Origin: Asterella californica
Lineage: Eukaryota; Streptophyta; Marchantiopsida; Marchantiales; Aytoniaceae
Assembly: GCA_036924285.1 (NCBI GenBank)
Contig: JAYKYS010000010.1
Location: 3,906,001-3,970,000, forward strand
Direction of reading: 5' to 3'
Length of the DNA: 64,000 nt
Shown here: positions 46,608-57,746 of the stretch, piece by piece
How the letters are laid out: each line of letters begins with the position of its first letter
How positions within the stretch are numbered: position 1 is the stretch's first letter
Notes under the pieces: model-generated
Told to the model about the DNA's origin: nothing
What the model saw: only the letters and a program-made list of their open reading frames with translations
The model's database searches: none
Position numbers and translations under genes: made by a program

Positions 46608-47300
46608 TCAAAATCTCATTGACGAGGTCCGCTGACACAATGTCTCAATTCTGCAGCAGAAAGGCAACCCCAAGTCCTTAAGTTGCCTCGCATACGGCCG
46701 AAAATAATGTCATTTCATCGCAAAGGTCAACCTCATCGATGTCTTTCTCGCCATTTGCATTCCTCGCATTGTTCAACAGACAAAGTCTGAAGTACTTCTA
46801 AAGTACAAAGTACGAGATACTTTCTATCAAAATCTCACTTTTCAACTCCGACGTCAAAAGTGGTTGCTCTCAATGACTTCGGCGAAGTCCAACCTCGTCA
46901 ATTCTCAACTCTTAGCTCAAAGATGCTCTAATAAATCTGTGAGTAAAAAAGTAAAAAGTGAAATATTTGAACCCTTCTTATACCCTTGCTCAGTCACTCC
47001 TCACGTGCGAAGTTCTTCTGATCTTTTATCAATGAAGTTGTCCTATCCGTCTCGATCATTCTTCGAAATATTCATTCTCAGCAAACCGAGATATCTCTTC
47101 GTTTGTAGAATCCAACTAGACTACGATACACAAGATATACACTTCGTAGTTTCTTCATTTTGCTCAGCATAATACTTTGTGAAGAAACTCTATACTACAA
47201 CTAAAACTATTCTGTCTCCTCGTCTATGCTAACTAATCTACTTCTTTATTAACAAAAAAGTGTTTTACGAACAAAATGAAAATCCAAGGCTTCACACGAC
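46608..47300. repeat. long direct repeat, copy 2
   Basis: Second copy of the repeat at 45690-46440, separated from it by only about 167 bp. The last 250 bp are best conserved. This could be a tandem duplication of non-coding DNA or terminal repeats of a very short element. Confidence 0.85.
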
Positions 47301-48290
47301 CTTCATTGTCAAAAGGGAGTCCCTCCCAAACTGATATAGCGAAGGGGATATTTGGTACTTCAGTTGTTTGAGGTACCTTAGATCCGCCATCCTTGAGTCC
47401 TAATGTTTTTAATTGAGGAGCCAAATTCTCTGCTAAGATTCTTGAGAATGAAGCATTTTGTCCTCAACGTCTTCAAATCTCGACTAAGAGCCTTAGATCT
47501 TGGCTGAAGGTCCAAGAATCTCGAATCCTGATCAAAAGTGTAAGAATCCCGATCTTGACCAAAGAACATAAGAGTCTTGAATCTTAACCAAAAAGTATAA
47601 GAGTCTTGAACCTAAAAAAATAGAATTTTGGTCTAGGATTTAGAAATCCTAACTAAGTCTAGGATTTCTAAAGCTTGGAGAAGAAATCTTTTTGATCCTA
47701 GATTTCTAAATCTGAGAAAAGAAATCTTTTTGGTCCAAGATACCTCTCGGTGAACAGTCCAAGATATCTCATAGTTAACAGTCCCAAGATATCTCTTGGT
47801 CGGAGGTTCAATCTTTTTATATTTGAACCGGACATATTGTGATACATTGTCGTCGTTAGTGAGTTTTATGTCAGTCATGAGTGAGTCTTATATATTGAGA
47901 CCAACTGGCCATAAGAATACAAAAGGTATGCTAATCTTATTGACATGCTTCAATCTTTCTTCCATTTCTTTGGTTTTTTCAACCTCATAATCTTCCTCGA
48001 GATAAACATCTTCCTCGAGATAAAAATCAATCTCCTTCTTAACATCAAAGTCTTCATCTTCAACATCATCTTTGTACTTTTGACTTTCTCCTTGTTTTGA
48101 CATACCCGTTTCGTTTTTCTTCATCTCTAGTCAATCTTCCACCAAGTCTGGATATGGGAGTTAGACATCCCTCACATCCGATGAGATGCCATAGTTACTC
48201 CCCTGCCTTGCTTTCAAAACGTCTTGTTGTCTAGACGACTTGAAGAACTTGTTGAATTCTCTCATGGTTCTTTGCTCGTGCTTCTTGTTC
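47301..48290. other. non-coding with short degenerate repeats
   Basis: At about 47440-47640 an approximately 30-bp motif around AAGAGTCTTGAATCTTAACC recurs in degenerate form. A minus-strand acidic frame (47888-48124) contains repeated YLEED and no recognisable domain. No gene is supported. Confidence 0.4.
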
Positions 48291-48299
48291 ATGCCATTA

Positions 48300-49600
48300 A
48301 CTCAAATTGTGGTTAAGATAACAAGCATATTTGCTTGTTCATGGCTCAAAGGATTCCAAATTTTGGAATGCACGTTGGTTGTATGAGCTCCAATTCCTCT
48401 TGTAAGCTGAAGTAGTACATGTTTTACCGAGCAAATCAAATGCGATCTTCTTCAGGTGCGGAGCTACATCTCCACAATATGTCCATCACCTCAATGGAAT
48501 ATTTTCTTTTTTCTCAACACCTTCACGACACTCAAGACTCCAAAAACTTACAATAGTTTGCTGATATTATTGCTAGTTCATCTCTCAAGTAATCAACATA
48601 CTCTACCACATCTGTCGAGTTCAACCCAAGATTGTGTCAAACATACAAAGTGCAATAAGTGCAAAAGTCAACTTTCACATGATGTCAGTGCATCGCTTCC
48701 ATGTTATCCTTGTGATACAAATATTTAGGAGTCAAATACATCGCATGGTGTGTAAAATGTTTGTCCATTTACTCCAAGGTGTCATCAACGAGAGCACTAA
48801 ACCATCACATATCTATGGTGTAATCATATATGTTTTGAGTATTGCGTTCTTATAAATTGACAAACTTCTCTTTTAGGGCTCATGTTTTTCAGCAACAACT
48901 TGACATAGAAGCACAAATATGAGGTTCATCAATTCAATGATGTCGTAAATCTTATCCTGAAAATGCATGTCAAGTATAAAACTAACAACCTTCATCATCT
49001 TCTTGGCTTGTTTTTTACCTTTGAGACGGTTTGAGAAATCCCGCCAAAGCTCGCTGATAACTATGCTTCTCAAGCATTACCGCAACTCGTATGTCTTGTC
49101 AACTATGATGAAGTTTGTCATAAACCGAGTACCATCTGGTTTCAACAAGTTGAGTCCATTGGAGAAGTGATCAATGAAACATTATGTTTGTGCCACCTAG
49201 TGTCAATAAATTTAACCACCATACCACATTTGTCAAATTTATCTTTCACGCAATTGAACTACAATGTCCTCGTGCATCAAGTCCAACCTATGGGTCACAC
49301 ATCCACCAAATATGAGGTGAGAGGAACGTTTGTCACCAACTTCTTTGCCAGAAACACTGACAGTCGCATTGTCCATCACGAACTACAACATTTGTATTGG
49401 TCCAAATTTCTCAATCTATGAGATTATACTATCCTCAACCCACCTAGCATTTTTCACAGTGTTGTTAACGTTTAATGCTCGGACAAACATCTCCTCAAAC
49501 GTGTTCGTGACCATGATATTTATCAATGGTCTTCCTTGCACATTGGTCCATCTAACTCAACAAACTGTTATTTTGATATCCGCCTTTTTATGAAACATCT
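48300..49600 (-). pseudogene. hAT-type transposase remnant (DUF659-like)
   Basis: Reading on the minus strand through several stops: WTNVQGRPLINIMVTN (about 49505-49555) is the DUF659 signature usually written DGWTxxxGRPLxN. VKNARWVEDSI and EKFGPIQMLQFVMDNAT (about 49360-49425) match the following region with its DNA box. VETRWYSVYDKL (about 49115-49150) matches the ETRW segment. LTPKYLY lies near 48725. KRNWSSYNQRAF (about 48370-48402) matches the C-terminal dimerisation motif ERNWSxY. The gypsy sequence starting at 49626 truncates or abuts its N-terminus. It is non-functional. Confidence 0.75.
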
Positions 49601-49625
49601 TGTTCTTTGTCTCAACTTTCAGCTT

Positions 49626-50199
49626 TCAGGTCTCTGTGGTTGCTCTTGTCCAATGGTTGTGAGAGTAATGACTCTTCTGTGATGCTTCCATCTCATCTTC
49701 AAACCTCACGTGCTGATACGATCTCCCCTCTGATACTTGAGAGCAATAACCAGCAATCTCATCTTCCGACAGTTTGGTCCATAGAGCGCTAAGCGTAGCT
49801 GCTTCATACAAAATCTGACGTTTTTTCTTGATGATATCTATGATAACCTCATGGAACTCACGCTTTGCTATCCAAGAATCTCACATAAAGTAAACTCAAC
49901 CTTCCCATTCAAGATTCGATTCTCTAACACTTGCTTCAAGTCTGTAGCAATCTCAATGTCAGACTGAAGTTTGTATGCATGTGTCTTACCCTTCTCCTTG
50001 ATGTTGTAGGTGGTACATCCTCCATAGTCTCTTTTCGAGTAGGTGTTGTCTCTTGTCTTGTCTCTGGTCTAGCCCTTTCACTCCTCGTGGCAGATCGTTT
50101 GGATGTAGAAGCCTCACTTGCATCCTCCCTCCTACGTTTTTCTTCTAGTACAGCCTCATGATGACTCCGTGCAACATAAGCATGCACTGACATAGTATC
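49626..50199 (-). pseudogene. gypsy gag C-terminal fragment
   Basis: This matches 10140-10741: the DTMSVHAYVARSxHEA segment near 50175, the Arg/Glu-rich linker, and EIAGYCSQVSEGR with QHVRFEDE near 49700-49770. There are frameshifts and an internal deletion near 50000. It ends at the TSD GTATC (50195-50199) of the copia. Confidence 0.88.
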
Positions 50200-50427
50200 T
50201 ATTGATATAGTCCTAAGCTCTAGTAGATCGACGGTTAACATTAGCCGGAGTGATTAGGATAGTTATAGTTAGTTAGAGGGCTAACCCATCATTAGGGTTT
50301 TTCTTGTACTCACCCCCACTATATATACATGGAGAGACAAAGTCTCTCATATCTCATTCCTATTTTACTTTCCTTGTCTACTCGCTCTCTCTTCTTGGAG
50401 TGTCCTCGAAGTATCGATCTTTCTACA
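50200..50427 (+). repeat. copia 5' LTR
   Basis: 228 bp. It begins TATTGATATAG, where the expected TG start has become TA, and ends TTTCTACA. It is similar to the LTR at 2970-3198 and contains an ACTATATATACAT TATA-like box at about 50318. Confidence 0.92.
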
Positions 50428-51081
50428 TGATATCAGAGTGATAGAGAGCGTATGACCCTTGCTGATGAGCAAGATGGAGTTCGTGCATGGAGAAGTACAG
50501 GAGAGAGCAGCTGGAGGTGTGCCTGATGTCGAGCACTATCCTGCTGATGCGTTCGGGTGAGACGAAACCGTTTCTTTTGCCACCAGAAACTTTGAACGTG
50601 ATTTCAGAGACTTGGACAATTTTTTCTCGTTGATATTTGTCGACAAGCCCCGTAGGAGCAGTCTTGTTCAAAAGTTGCGAATTGTGTACTCGGTCAAGTT
50701 TCAACCGATTTGGAGGTTTTCAGTGGCAGATTTTCAATTGGATCTTTTTCGACCAAAACGAAAGTTTTAGAACTTGAGTCTAAAACGAATACTGGTCTGA
50801 TAAGGGTGGTTGCAAAATTTTGAGGAGTCGCACATCTATTTTTGATCTCATTTGGTCCAATTCGACCTTTCTTGGTGTGTTCTTTCGACATTTCCGTCGT
50901 ATTTTGTACATCTACAGTTCACGGAAAGGTTCTTTCTTCATTCTCGCTGCAAGAGGAGTTCACGGAGTTGTCTTGTTGTGACTTGTAACAACTCTTAATC
51001 GCACGGTGTGGACGGACGAGTTTCATGAAGGTTCTGTGAGGTTTTCCGCGTACAGAACAGAGCAATTTTGACATTGCAGCT

Positions 51082-52020
51082 ATGGCGGAGTCCGTGTCTT
51101 TGATCACTGGAGAGAAGCTCGACAAGAACAACTGCCAAGTGTGGAAGTTCCGGATGATGACTTTCCTACAAAGACAAGATCTATGAGGTCTTATGATTGA
51201 GGAGGAGAAAGCGCATGAACTACCAATTTCTGATCCAAAATTCAAGGAGTGGAAGAAGCGCTCGTACCAGACGATTCACTACATCACGCTGACAGTTTCA
51301 GCATCGATGATCGGTCACATTCAGGATTGCGATACGTCCAATAAAGCTTGGGATGCACTCGTGCGTCTGTTTCAATCCGAAACAGAGACACGAAAGCTGC
51401 AATTGCTGCAGCAGTTTAACACCGTGAAGAAAGGGTGGATGTGCATCGACGACTACGTGGATCATGTCAAGCAGCTCACGGATCAGCTTTCTTTTATCAA
51501 AGTCGAGATTGATCTTACTGTCTTGCTCGAAGTCACATTGTAGGGACTGCATGCAGAGTACAAACAATTTATAACATCGATTTCAACCAGAGAACCTCTT
51601 CTGCGGTTTGATGAACTTGTTCCTATGATGTTAGGAGAGGAGATGCGCCTACTGGGGAGTTCGACAGTCAACAAGAATCTGTCTATTTTACAGGTTCTGG
51701 AGGATCTCGAGGTAGAGGTCGTGACAAAGGTGTTGGACGTGGACGGGATCACGGACAGCAACAACAGTCGCAGCAGAACCAGCAGAACCAGCAACAGTCT
51801 GGTTCTTCCAACAACGAGAGACGAGCACTTGGTTCTTACAACTACTGCAAGAAGCAAGGCCACAATGTGAATCAGTGCCATAAGAAGCAGAACGACCAAA
51901 GACACCAATATGACAACAACCCCCAACAAGATAACAGCAACCAGCAAGGCTATGCAGTCACTGAGCAAGTCTGTTCGGAGCAGTTGTTGATTACAATGCA
52001 TCAAAGTTATGCGACTTTCG
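51082..52020 (+). pseudogene. copia gag, broken
   Basis: ATG at 51082 gives MAESVSLITGEKLDKNNCQV, as in the gag at 1016. A TGA stop lies at about 51185, TAG at 51541-51543 and a frameshift near 51665. The zinc knuckle (about 51836-51880) reads YNYCKKQGHNVNQC, so its first cysteine is tyrosine. Gag would be non-functional. Confidence 0.9.
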
Positions 52021-55000
52021 AGCCACAGACTGACTGAGTGATCGACTCCGGCGTCATCAGTCACATGACTCCTCATTGGGAGTGGTTCAGTACACTCTAA
52101 TCTGTGGAGACTCCACAATTTATGGTGACAAGAGATGACACCAAGCACAAGATCCAGCACAAAGGTAACATTCCATTTGACATTCCTGCTCCAACGTTTA
52201 CTGATATACGGAATGTCTTACATGTATCCACGTTGACTAGAAACCTATTATCTGTAGGACAGTTGATAGAGTAAGGTCTGCAAGTGCGTTTCAATAAAGA
52301 TGGATGCTTTATTGAAGATTCGAACAACACTGTCATAGCTCGAGGCAGCAAGAGTCATAAGCTGTTTAAACTAGATGCATCTGTGCCTAAGGTACAGGTT
52401 GCCTGTATGGACAGAGTGATCCAATAGTGTATGACATTGACATCTGACACAAGCGAATTGGACACATGAACTTTCAGAGGCTGAAAAGTCCTTAGAGTTT
52501 TGACCTGGTTACAGGTCTGCTCAAATTCAAGTCGAGTGAGCCCACTGGAGTTTGTGCAGCATGTCAGTTCGGCAAGCAAGCTAGATAGCGCTTTAAGAGA
52601 TCAAGTAGTAGAGCGAACAAGCTTCTGGAGCTTGTTCACACTGATGTATGGATTGCTTCTCAGCCAAGTATGACCGGTTTCTAGTACTTCGTGTCGTTAT
52701 TGATGATCATTCGCGTTATACTTGGATCTATTTGTTGAGAAACAAGTCCTCTACCGAAGTAGTGTCAGCATTCCAGACTTTCCACAAGTTGGTGGAGAAA
52801 CAATCTGGAGCATCTATCCTCTGTTTGAGATCTGATGGAGGAGGCGAGTTTCTTTCTAGAGAGTTCGATGCATATCTGCGAGAGCATGACATTCGACGCC
52901 AGAAGACTTGTAGTTACAATCCGCAGCAGAACGGGTTGCGGAGCGCAGTAATCGACACATAGCAGAAGTTGCTCATGTGATGTTGAACGAGAAGACCATG
53001 CCTAGACCTTACTGGACAGAAGCTGTTTCATGTGCAATGTATCTGATGAACTGGACGTCTACAACGGCAGTCTACAGCAAGACACCGATGGAGGTCTTCA
53101 CAGACAGTAAGTCTGATTACTCTTTCCTTAAAGTTTTCGTATATATTTGTTATGTGCACATACCTGATGAATGACATAAGAAACTAGATCCAATAGCAGA
53201 TAGATGTATCTTGCTTGGCTATGCTTCTAATACGAAAGGATATAGATATTATAATCCTTCGTCAAAGCAGTTCTATATCAGTAGAGATGTTGCTTTTGAT
53301 GAGCTACAGTCTTGGTTTGCTCCCGCACCTGTCGTAGCCATCCTTGTACCTACTGTAGATCCAATGAGTCAGTCCACTGTAGTATCTCAGAGTAGTACGT
53401 TGAGTGGAGGATCTAGAGAAGTCACTGATTCCAAATCAGAATCAGTTGCACATAGAGCTGTCGTTAACGCTGGAGTCCACGTAACACATCCTACTAGAAC
53501 TAGTGTAGTTTCTACACAGGATGAGCGCGTGCTATTGCAACGTATGTTTGACTCATCTAGATATGTGAATCTTCCACATCCATTGGATACTTTATCCCAG
53601 ACCTTGGCATCTACGTCAAATCAGTTGCAAAGGGAGGTGACTAGTGCACCGATTATCTCTCGCAGATCTGAGCGAGCAAAACATCCAGTGAGTAGGTATA
53701 TGCATGAAAGTTTTCTTGCTGCGCATCATGCATATATAGTCAATGTTCTTCAGGAACAAGAACCGAGTTCACTTGAGGAGGCTATGCACAAAGCCCAATG
53801 GGTAAGTTCTAAGGAAGCTGAACTTGCTGCGCTTCATCACCAACAGACTTGGGAGTTGGTGGACTTACCTCAGGGTAAGAAAGTGATTGGTTGCAGGTGG
53901 GTCTTCAAGGTCAAGCACAACTCGGATGGTATCGTGTGTCGGTACAAGGTTAGATTGGTAACCAAGGGCTACGCACAACAACATGGAGTGGATTTTGAAG
54001 AGACCTTTGCTCCTGTTGCGAAGATGGTGACTATTCGAACAGCAGTTGCAGTTGCAACTCAGAAAGGTTGGAAGATGCACCATATGGACTTCAAGAACGC
54101 CTTCCTCAACGGCGATCTTGAGGAGGAGGTCTACATGCAGAAACCTCCAAGTTATGAGGATCCGAAGTTTCTTTCTCGTATGTGCAAGTTACGGAAGGCC
54201 CTCTATGGTCTGAAACAGACACCAAGAGCATGGTATGCAAAGATCAATTCTTACTTGCAGTCTCTTGGTTTCTACCTTTGTAGTTCAGACTATATCTTGT
54301 ATTCATTACGAATACAAGACCGGATTGTTGTGATCATCATCTATGTTGATGACTTGATCATTATCAGTAACTATGAGGAGCTTATTTCTCGGTCAAGGAT
54401 CACTTGAAATCCGAGTTCGAGATGACGGACTTAGGAGAACTCAAGTACTTCCTTGCTGTGGAGTTCATTAGAGATGGGAAGGATGTTTGGCTTGTACAAC
54501 GACAATATGCTCTCAGTATGCTCTCAGTATGCTTGAGAGATTTGGTATGCTTGACTGCAAACCCATTGCTACGTCATTAGAGTAAGGGGTAAAGCTAGGA
54601 GCAGAGGATGGTGAGTTACTAGATGATCCACGCATGTACAGACAGATGGTTGGGAGTCTTATCTATTTGACAATCATCAGACCAGACTTGAGCTATGCCG
54701 TCGATCTGATTAGTCAGTTCATGCAGTCACCACAGAGATCACATTTTGAGGCTGTCAAGCGGATCCTCCACTACGTGAAGTTCTCGATGCAGTACGAACT
54801 TCATTATCGATACAGTTGACCATTGTTGTTACATGGCTACACAAATGCTGATTGAGCAAGAAGTGTCGACATGAGATCCACGTCAAGTTACGCTTTTGGA
54901 CTTGGAAGCGCTGCTATAAGCTGGACTTCTAAGAAGCTTTGTCATCCACAAAAGCAGAGTATCGAGGAACAACGAATGCAACATGCAAATCAATTTGGCT

Positions 55001-55205
55001 CCGATGTCTGCTATCTGATATTGATGTGGAGTGTCCAGATCCTGTTGTTGTATATACGGACAACATTAGCAGCATGAAGTTAGCTAGTAATCCTGTTTTT
55101 CATGCTAGGACGAAGCATATTGAGGTGCATTATCATTTCATTAGAGAGAAGGTCATTGCAGGAGAGATTCAGCTCAGTTATGCTAGTTGCCGATATCTTC
55201 ACTAA
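52021..55205 (+). pseudogene. copia pol: protease, integrase, RT, RNase H, broken
   Basis: Protease VIDSGVISH is near 52035 (A to V beside the DSG). Integrase core DDHSRYTWIYLLRNKSS is near 52695, LRSDGGGEF near 52830, and PYWTEAVSCAMYLMN near 53005. A long clean frame at 53211-54407 covers the integrase tail (YISRDVAFDE), TWELVDLPQGKKVIGCRWVF, KNAFLNGDLEEEVYM and catalytic YVDDLIII near 54340. RNase H follows: YRQMVGSLIYLTIIRPDLSY, then SSTKAEYRG and YTDN ... RTKHIEVHYHFIRE. At least ten stops or frameshifts lie in the integrase half, while the RT half is nearly clean. Confidence 0.93.
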
Positions 55206-55283
55206 GGTATTGCCTAGAGATAAGTTTGATGCTTTCAGACATTGTCCAAGAGTACAAGATGTAGAGTCGAGCTTGAAGGGGAG

Positions 55284-55542
55284 TGTTGATATAATCCCAA
55301 GCTCTTATAGATCGACGATTAACATTAACCGGAAGTGGTTAAGATAGTTACAGTTAGTTAGAGGGCTAACCCACCATTAGGGTTTCTCTTGTACTCACTC
55401 ACACTATACATACATGGAGAGGCAAAGTCTCCATATCTCATTCAAAGTGAAGAACAAAGTCTCATATCTCATTCCTATTTTACTTTCCTTGTCTACTCGC
55501 TCTCTCTTCTTGGAGTGTCCTCGAAGTATCGATCTTTCTATA
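55284..55542 (+). repeat. copia 3' LTR with internal 32-bp duplication
   Basis: 259 bp. It starts TGTTGATATAA and ends TTCTATA, where CA is changed to TA. CAAAGTCTCCATATCTCATTC at 55423 is repeated at 55455, explaining the extra length relative to the 228-bp 5' LTR. Confidence 0.92.
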
Positions 55543-55547
55543 GTATC

Positions 55548-56290
55548 TATATGATCATCCCATCATGTAGCTTCTCAAATTGAGTTACCAACCCTCCGTA
55601 GCACATCCTTGTAGCTCTGTTCTAGCTATGGATCTCACTACATTAGACCACAACCGAGTAGTCTCTTTTTCTCTCTTCATTTCCACTTTCACTCCACAAG
55701 TAGTAGCATCCACAAGAGAAACAACATGTAATGCAGATATCTCATTTACAAGTCTTTTCATACCACCCTTGCCAAAGTTGGTTGCCAGCATCATCCCAAT
55801 CTCTCTCAAATGGATCTTATCATCTTAAAAGATAAGATCCTTTCACAGTGCATCTGTAAACTCCCCACAGTCTCTTCTTACATGATCTAGGCTATCGTCT
55901 TCAGTGTAGTACTCCTCCTTCAAGGTGTGCATAAAGCTCCCCCAACTCTGTCTTGGTTGCTGCTTGAGTTCCTTCACACGCTCACGAATATCAAGGACAA
56001 CAACAGGTTCAAAGTTCTCTATCATCTCCTTCTCAGACACCTTGTTCACCTCCATCTTCCTAGCATAGTATCGCACATACTTGGAAATACATGTCCCCTT
56101 GAACTGGTCCATCTTGTGCACCACTGATTGCAATGCCTTGGTTGCTAATACATCCTTACTCTCTGTGCTCTGCTGCTGCTGCATAAATATGTTAAAAGCT
56201 TGGAACATTTTCATTGTAGCAGCATCAAACTGAATAGGTTGCTGAGCAGCAATAGCACCTCCACTTGATGATCCTTGATGGTCATGATCT
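55548..56290 (-). pseudogene. gypsy gag N-terminus with internal deletion
   Basis: MKMFQAFNIFMQQQQS, then ALQSVVHKMDQFKGTCISKY and RVKELKQQPRQSW match the gag at 9646-12018. At about 55895 the text jumps from KEEYYTED to DSLDHVRRDC, skipping roughly 530 bp present in the other copy, without losing frame. The start codon region (near 56276) has lost one base, shifting the frame. Two more frame changes follow toward 55548. Confidence 0.88.
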
Positions 56291-56360
56291 CTGATCCAAT
56301 AACACTCTCAAGATAACTCTCACCCTAGGTGTTTCACGTCGAGTTTATCAAAAAGAAATA

Positions 56361-57746
56361 TGTCGGAGTATGATACTTCTACTTAGGAAAGCGCTGGGCT
56401 TCTGACAGTGGTTGTTTACTCAAGAGGAGACTTCAGGTTATAACGTGGCACTATAAACACTTACACAAGTCTGTTGGATCCTCTAATATATTCAGAAAGT
56501 GAAAATCAGGACTAACTAGTAGTAATAAGATCAGATGGTGAATTTTAACATTCAAGAATAAGAAACATATGATGGTTTAGACTTCAAAACTTCTCCTACA
56601 TCTAAAGGAGGGCCTACTGAACACACATATTTGATCTCGAACTTTCAACCTGAGATCAAATCTGAGCATTGAAATATGGACAAAAATGTTTTGAATAAAG
56701 AAATTACGGTAATTTCTGACAACTAGATGGCTACTTCGACCTAGAACAGGAAATTGGCTCTATTACTTTCGCTTATTCTTGGAGTCCACAGCATGTTGAA
56801 CATCCCTATGAAATTTGACTTGCTGGTTGTACACGGTTCTCGAGATCTCAAGCTTTGAAGTTGCTGCTCTAGATTGGGAGTTTTTTGGACCCCCTCTGCT
56901 TCAGCGATTCTATGAATTACTCACTCACTCAAATGACATGAAACTTTTTGGTAGTCGTAGTCTTGATGACAGTGAACGCAACCACGAAGGTTTGAAGCGA
57001 TTAACTCTATTCTACTGTAATTGACACCAAAAACTCCAAAGTCAACAATTGTGATGCAATTGCGGCCCAATCTAGACTTCAATTTGGCATAACTCCTTCT
57101 TTATTGCTCCAAATCGATCAAAATTTTCACTGATAGTGATTGGCACGACGAGCTCTCTCACCTTATGTGTTTCAGATTTTTGATTCCTTTTCCCAAAAGC
57201 TTGAACTCCCCTTAAGACCTCTGCTTCCAAGTTTAGAGTTTCACAAAGGACAAAAATAGACCAATGAGAGTTCATAAGTTCACTTCCCTGTCCTTTTGTG
57301 TCTCAATCCACGTGGTAACTTAATTTCACACATAGGTTACATGTCAAGCGTCTAAAGTGTCAACGTAAATTTTAAACTATCTACGAAGACATGTAAAATG
57401 ACATGTAACTCTAAAAGATAACTTAAACAAGCTAGAAAGCATGCATGGGCGACATATAAGTACACTCATGAGCTTAAGTCTATCCACTTGGTAAGCCTAA
57501 AGTTACGTATTTTGAACAATATAGATAAGTATGAAGTCACTTGCACAAGCGTACGAGTGCTTGAACAAGATAAATAGCATACTATCAACCTATTAAGACT
57601 CAAAATATATAACATAATAGTATTAACATCATACGGAAATGAGTCAAACATATGCATAAAGGACTAAAACTTGAGCTAACTTCTAGAACTACTAAACTCA
57701 AGTGTCGAAGTAGAAGTGTAGCATGTAGTCGTCAAGTAACGTGACA
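56361..57746 (-). repeat. gypsy 5' LTR, 1386 bp, diverged
   Basis: It has the same terminal TGTC.../...CCGACA organisation as 12095-13375, followed internally by a decayed primer site and gag. It is about 100 bp longer through an insertion near 57480-57590. It is the most diverged LTR of this group. Confidence 0.88.

Larger units (their letters stand above)
50200..55542 (+). mobile_element. nearly complete Ty1/copia retrotransposon
   Basis: Length is 5343 bp: 5' LTR 50200-50427, decayed initiator-Met primer site from 50428, leader, gag from 51082, protease, integrase, reverse transcriptase, RNase H, polypurine tract (CTTGAAGGGGAG, about 55272-55283) and 3' LTR 55284-55542. A perfect 5-bp duplication GTATC flanks it (50195-50199 and 55543-55547). 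The order protease-integrase-RT is diagnostic of copia. Multiple stops make it inactive. Confidence 0.95.
49626..57746 (-). mobile_element. gypsy element interrupted by a copia insertion
   Basis: The parts at 55548-57746 (LTR, decayed primer site, gag N-terminus) and 49626-50194 (gag C-terminus) are collinear with 9646-13375 once the copia and one target duplication are set aside. The element stops at about 49626 next to the hAT remnant, so protease and pol are missing. It is more decayed than the copy at 7671-13375 and has an internal gag deletion. Confidence 0.9.

Noticed and set aside
45690..47300. Direct repeats considered as an LTR pair
   Set aside because: Only about 167 bp separate them, with no primer site, polypurine tract or clear TG...CA ends.
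51483..52160. 225-codon minus-strand frame in the copia
   Set aside because: It lies opposite copia gag and protease, which match known domains; no own motif.
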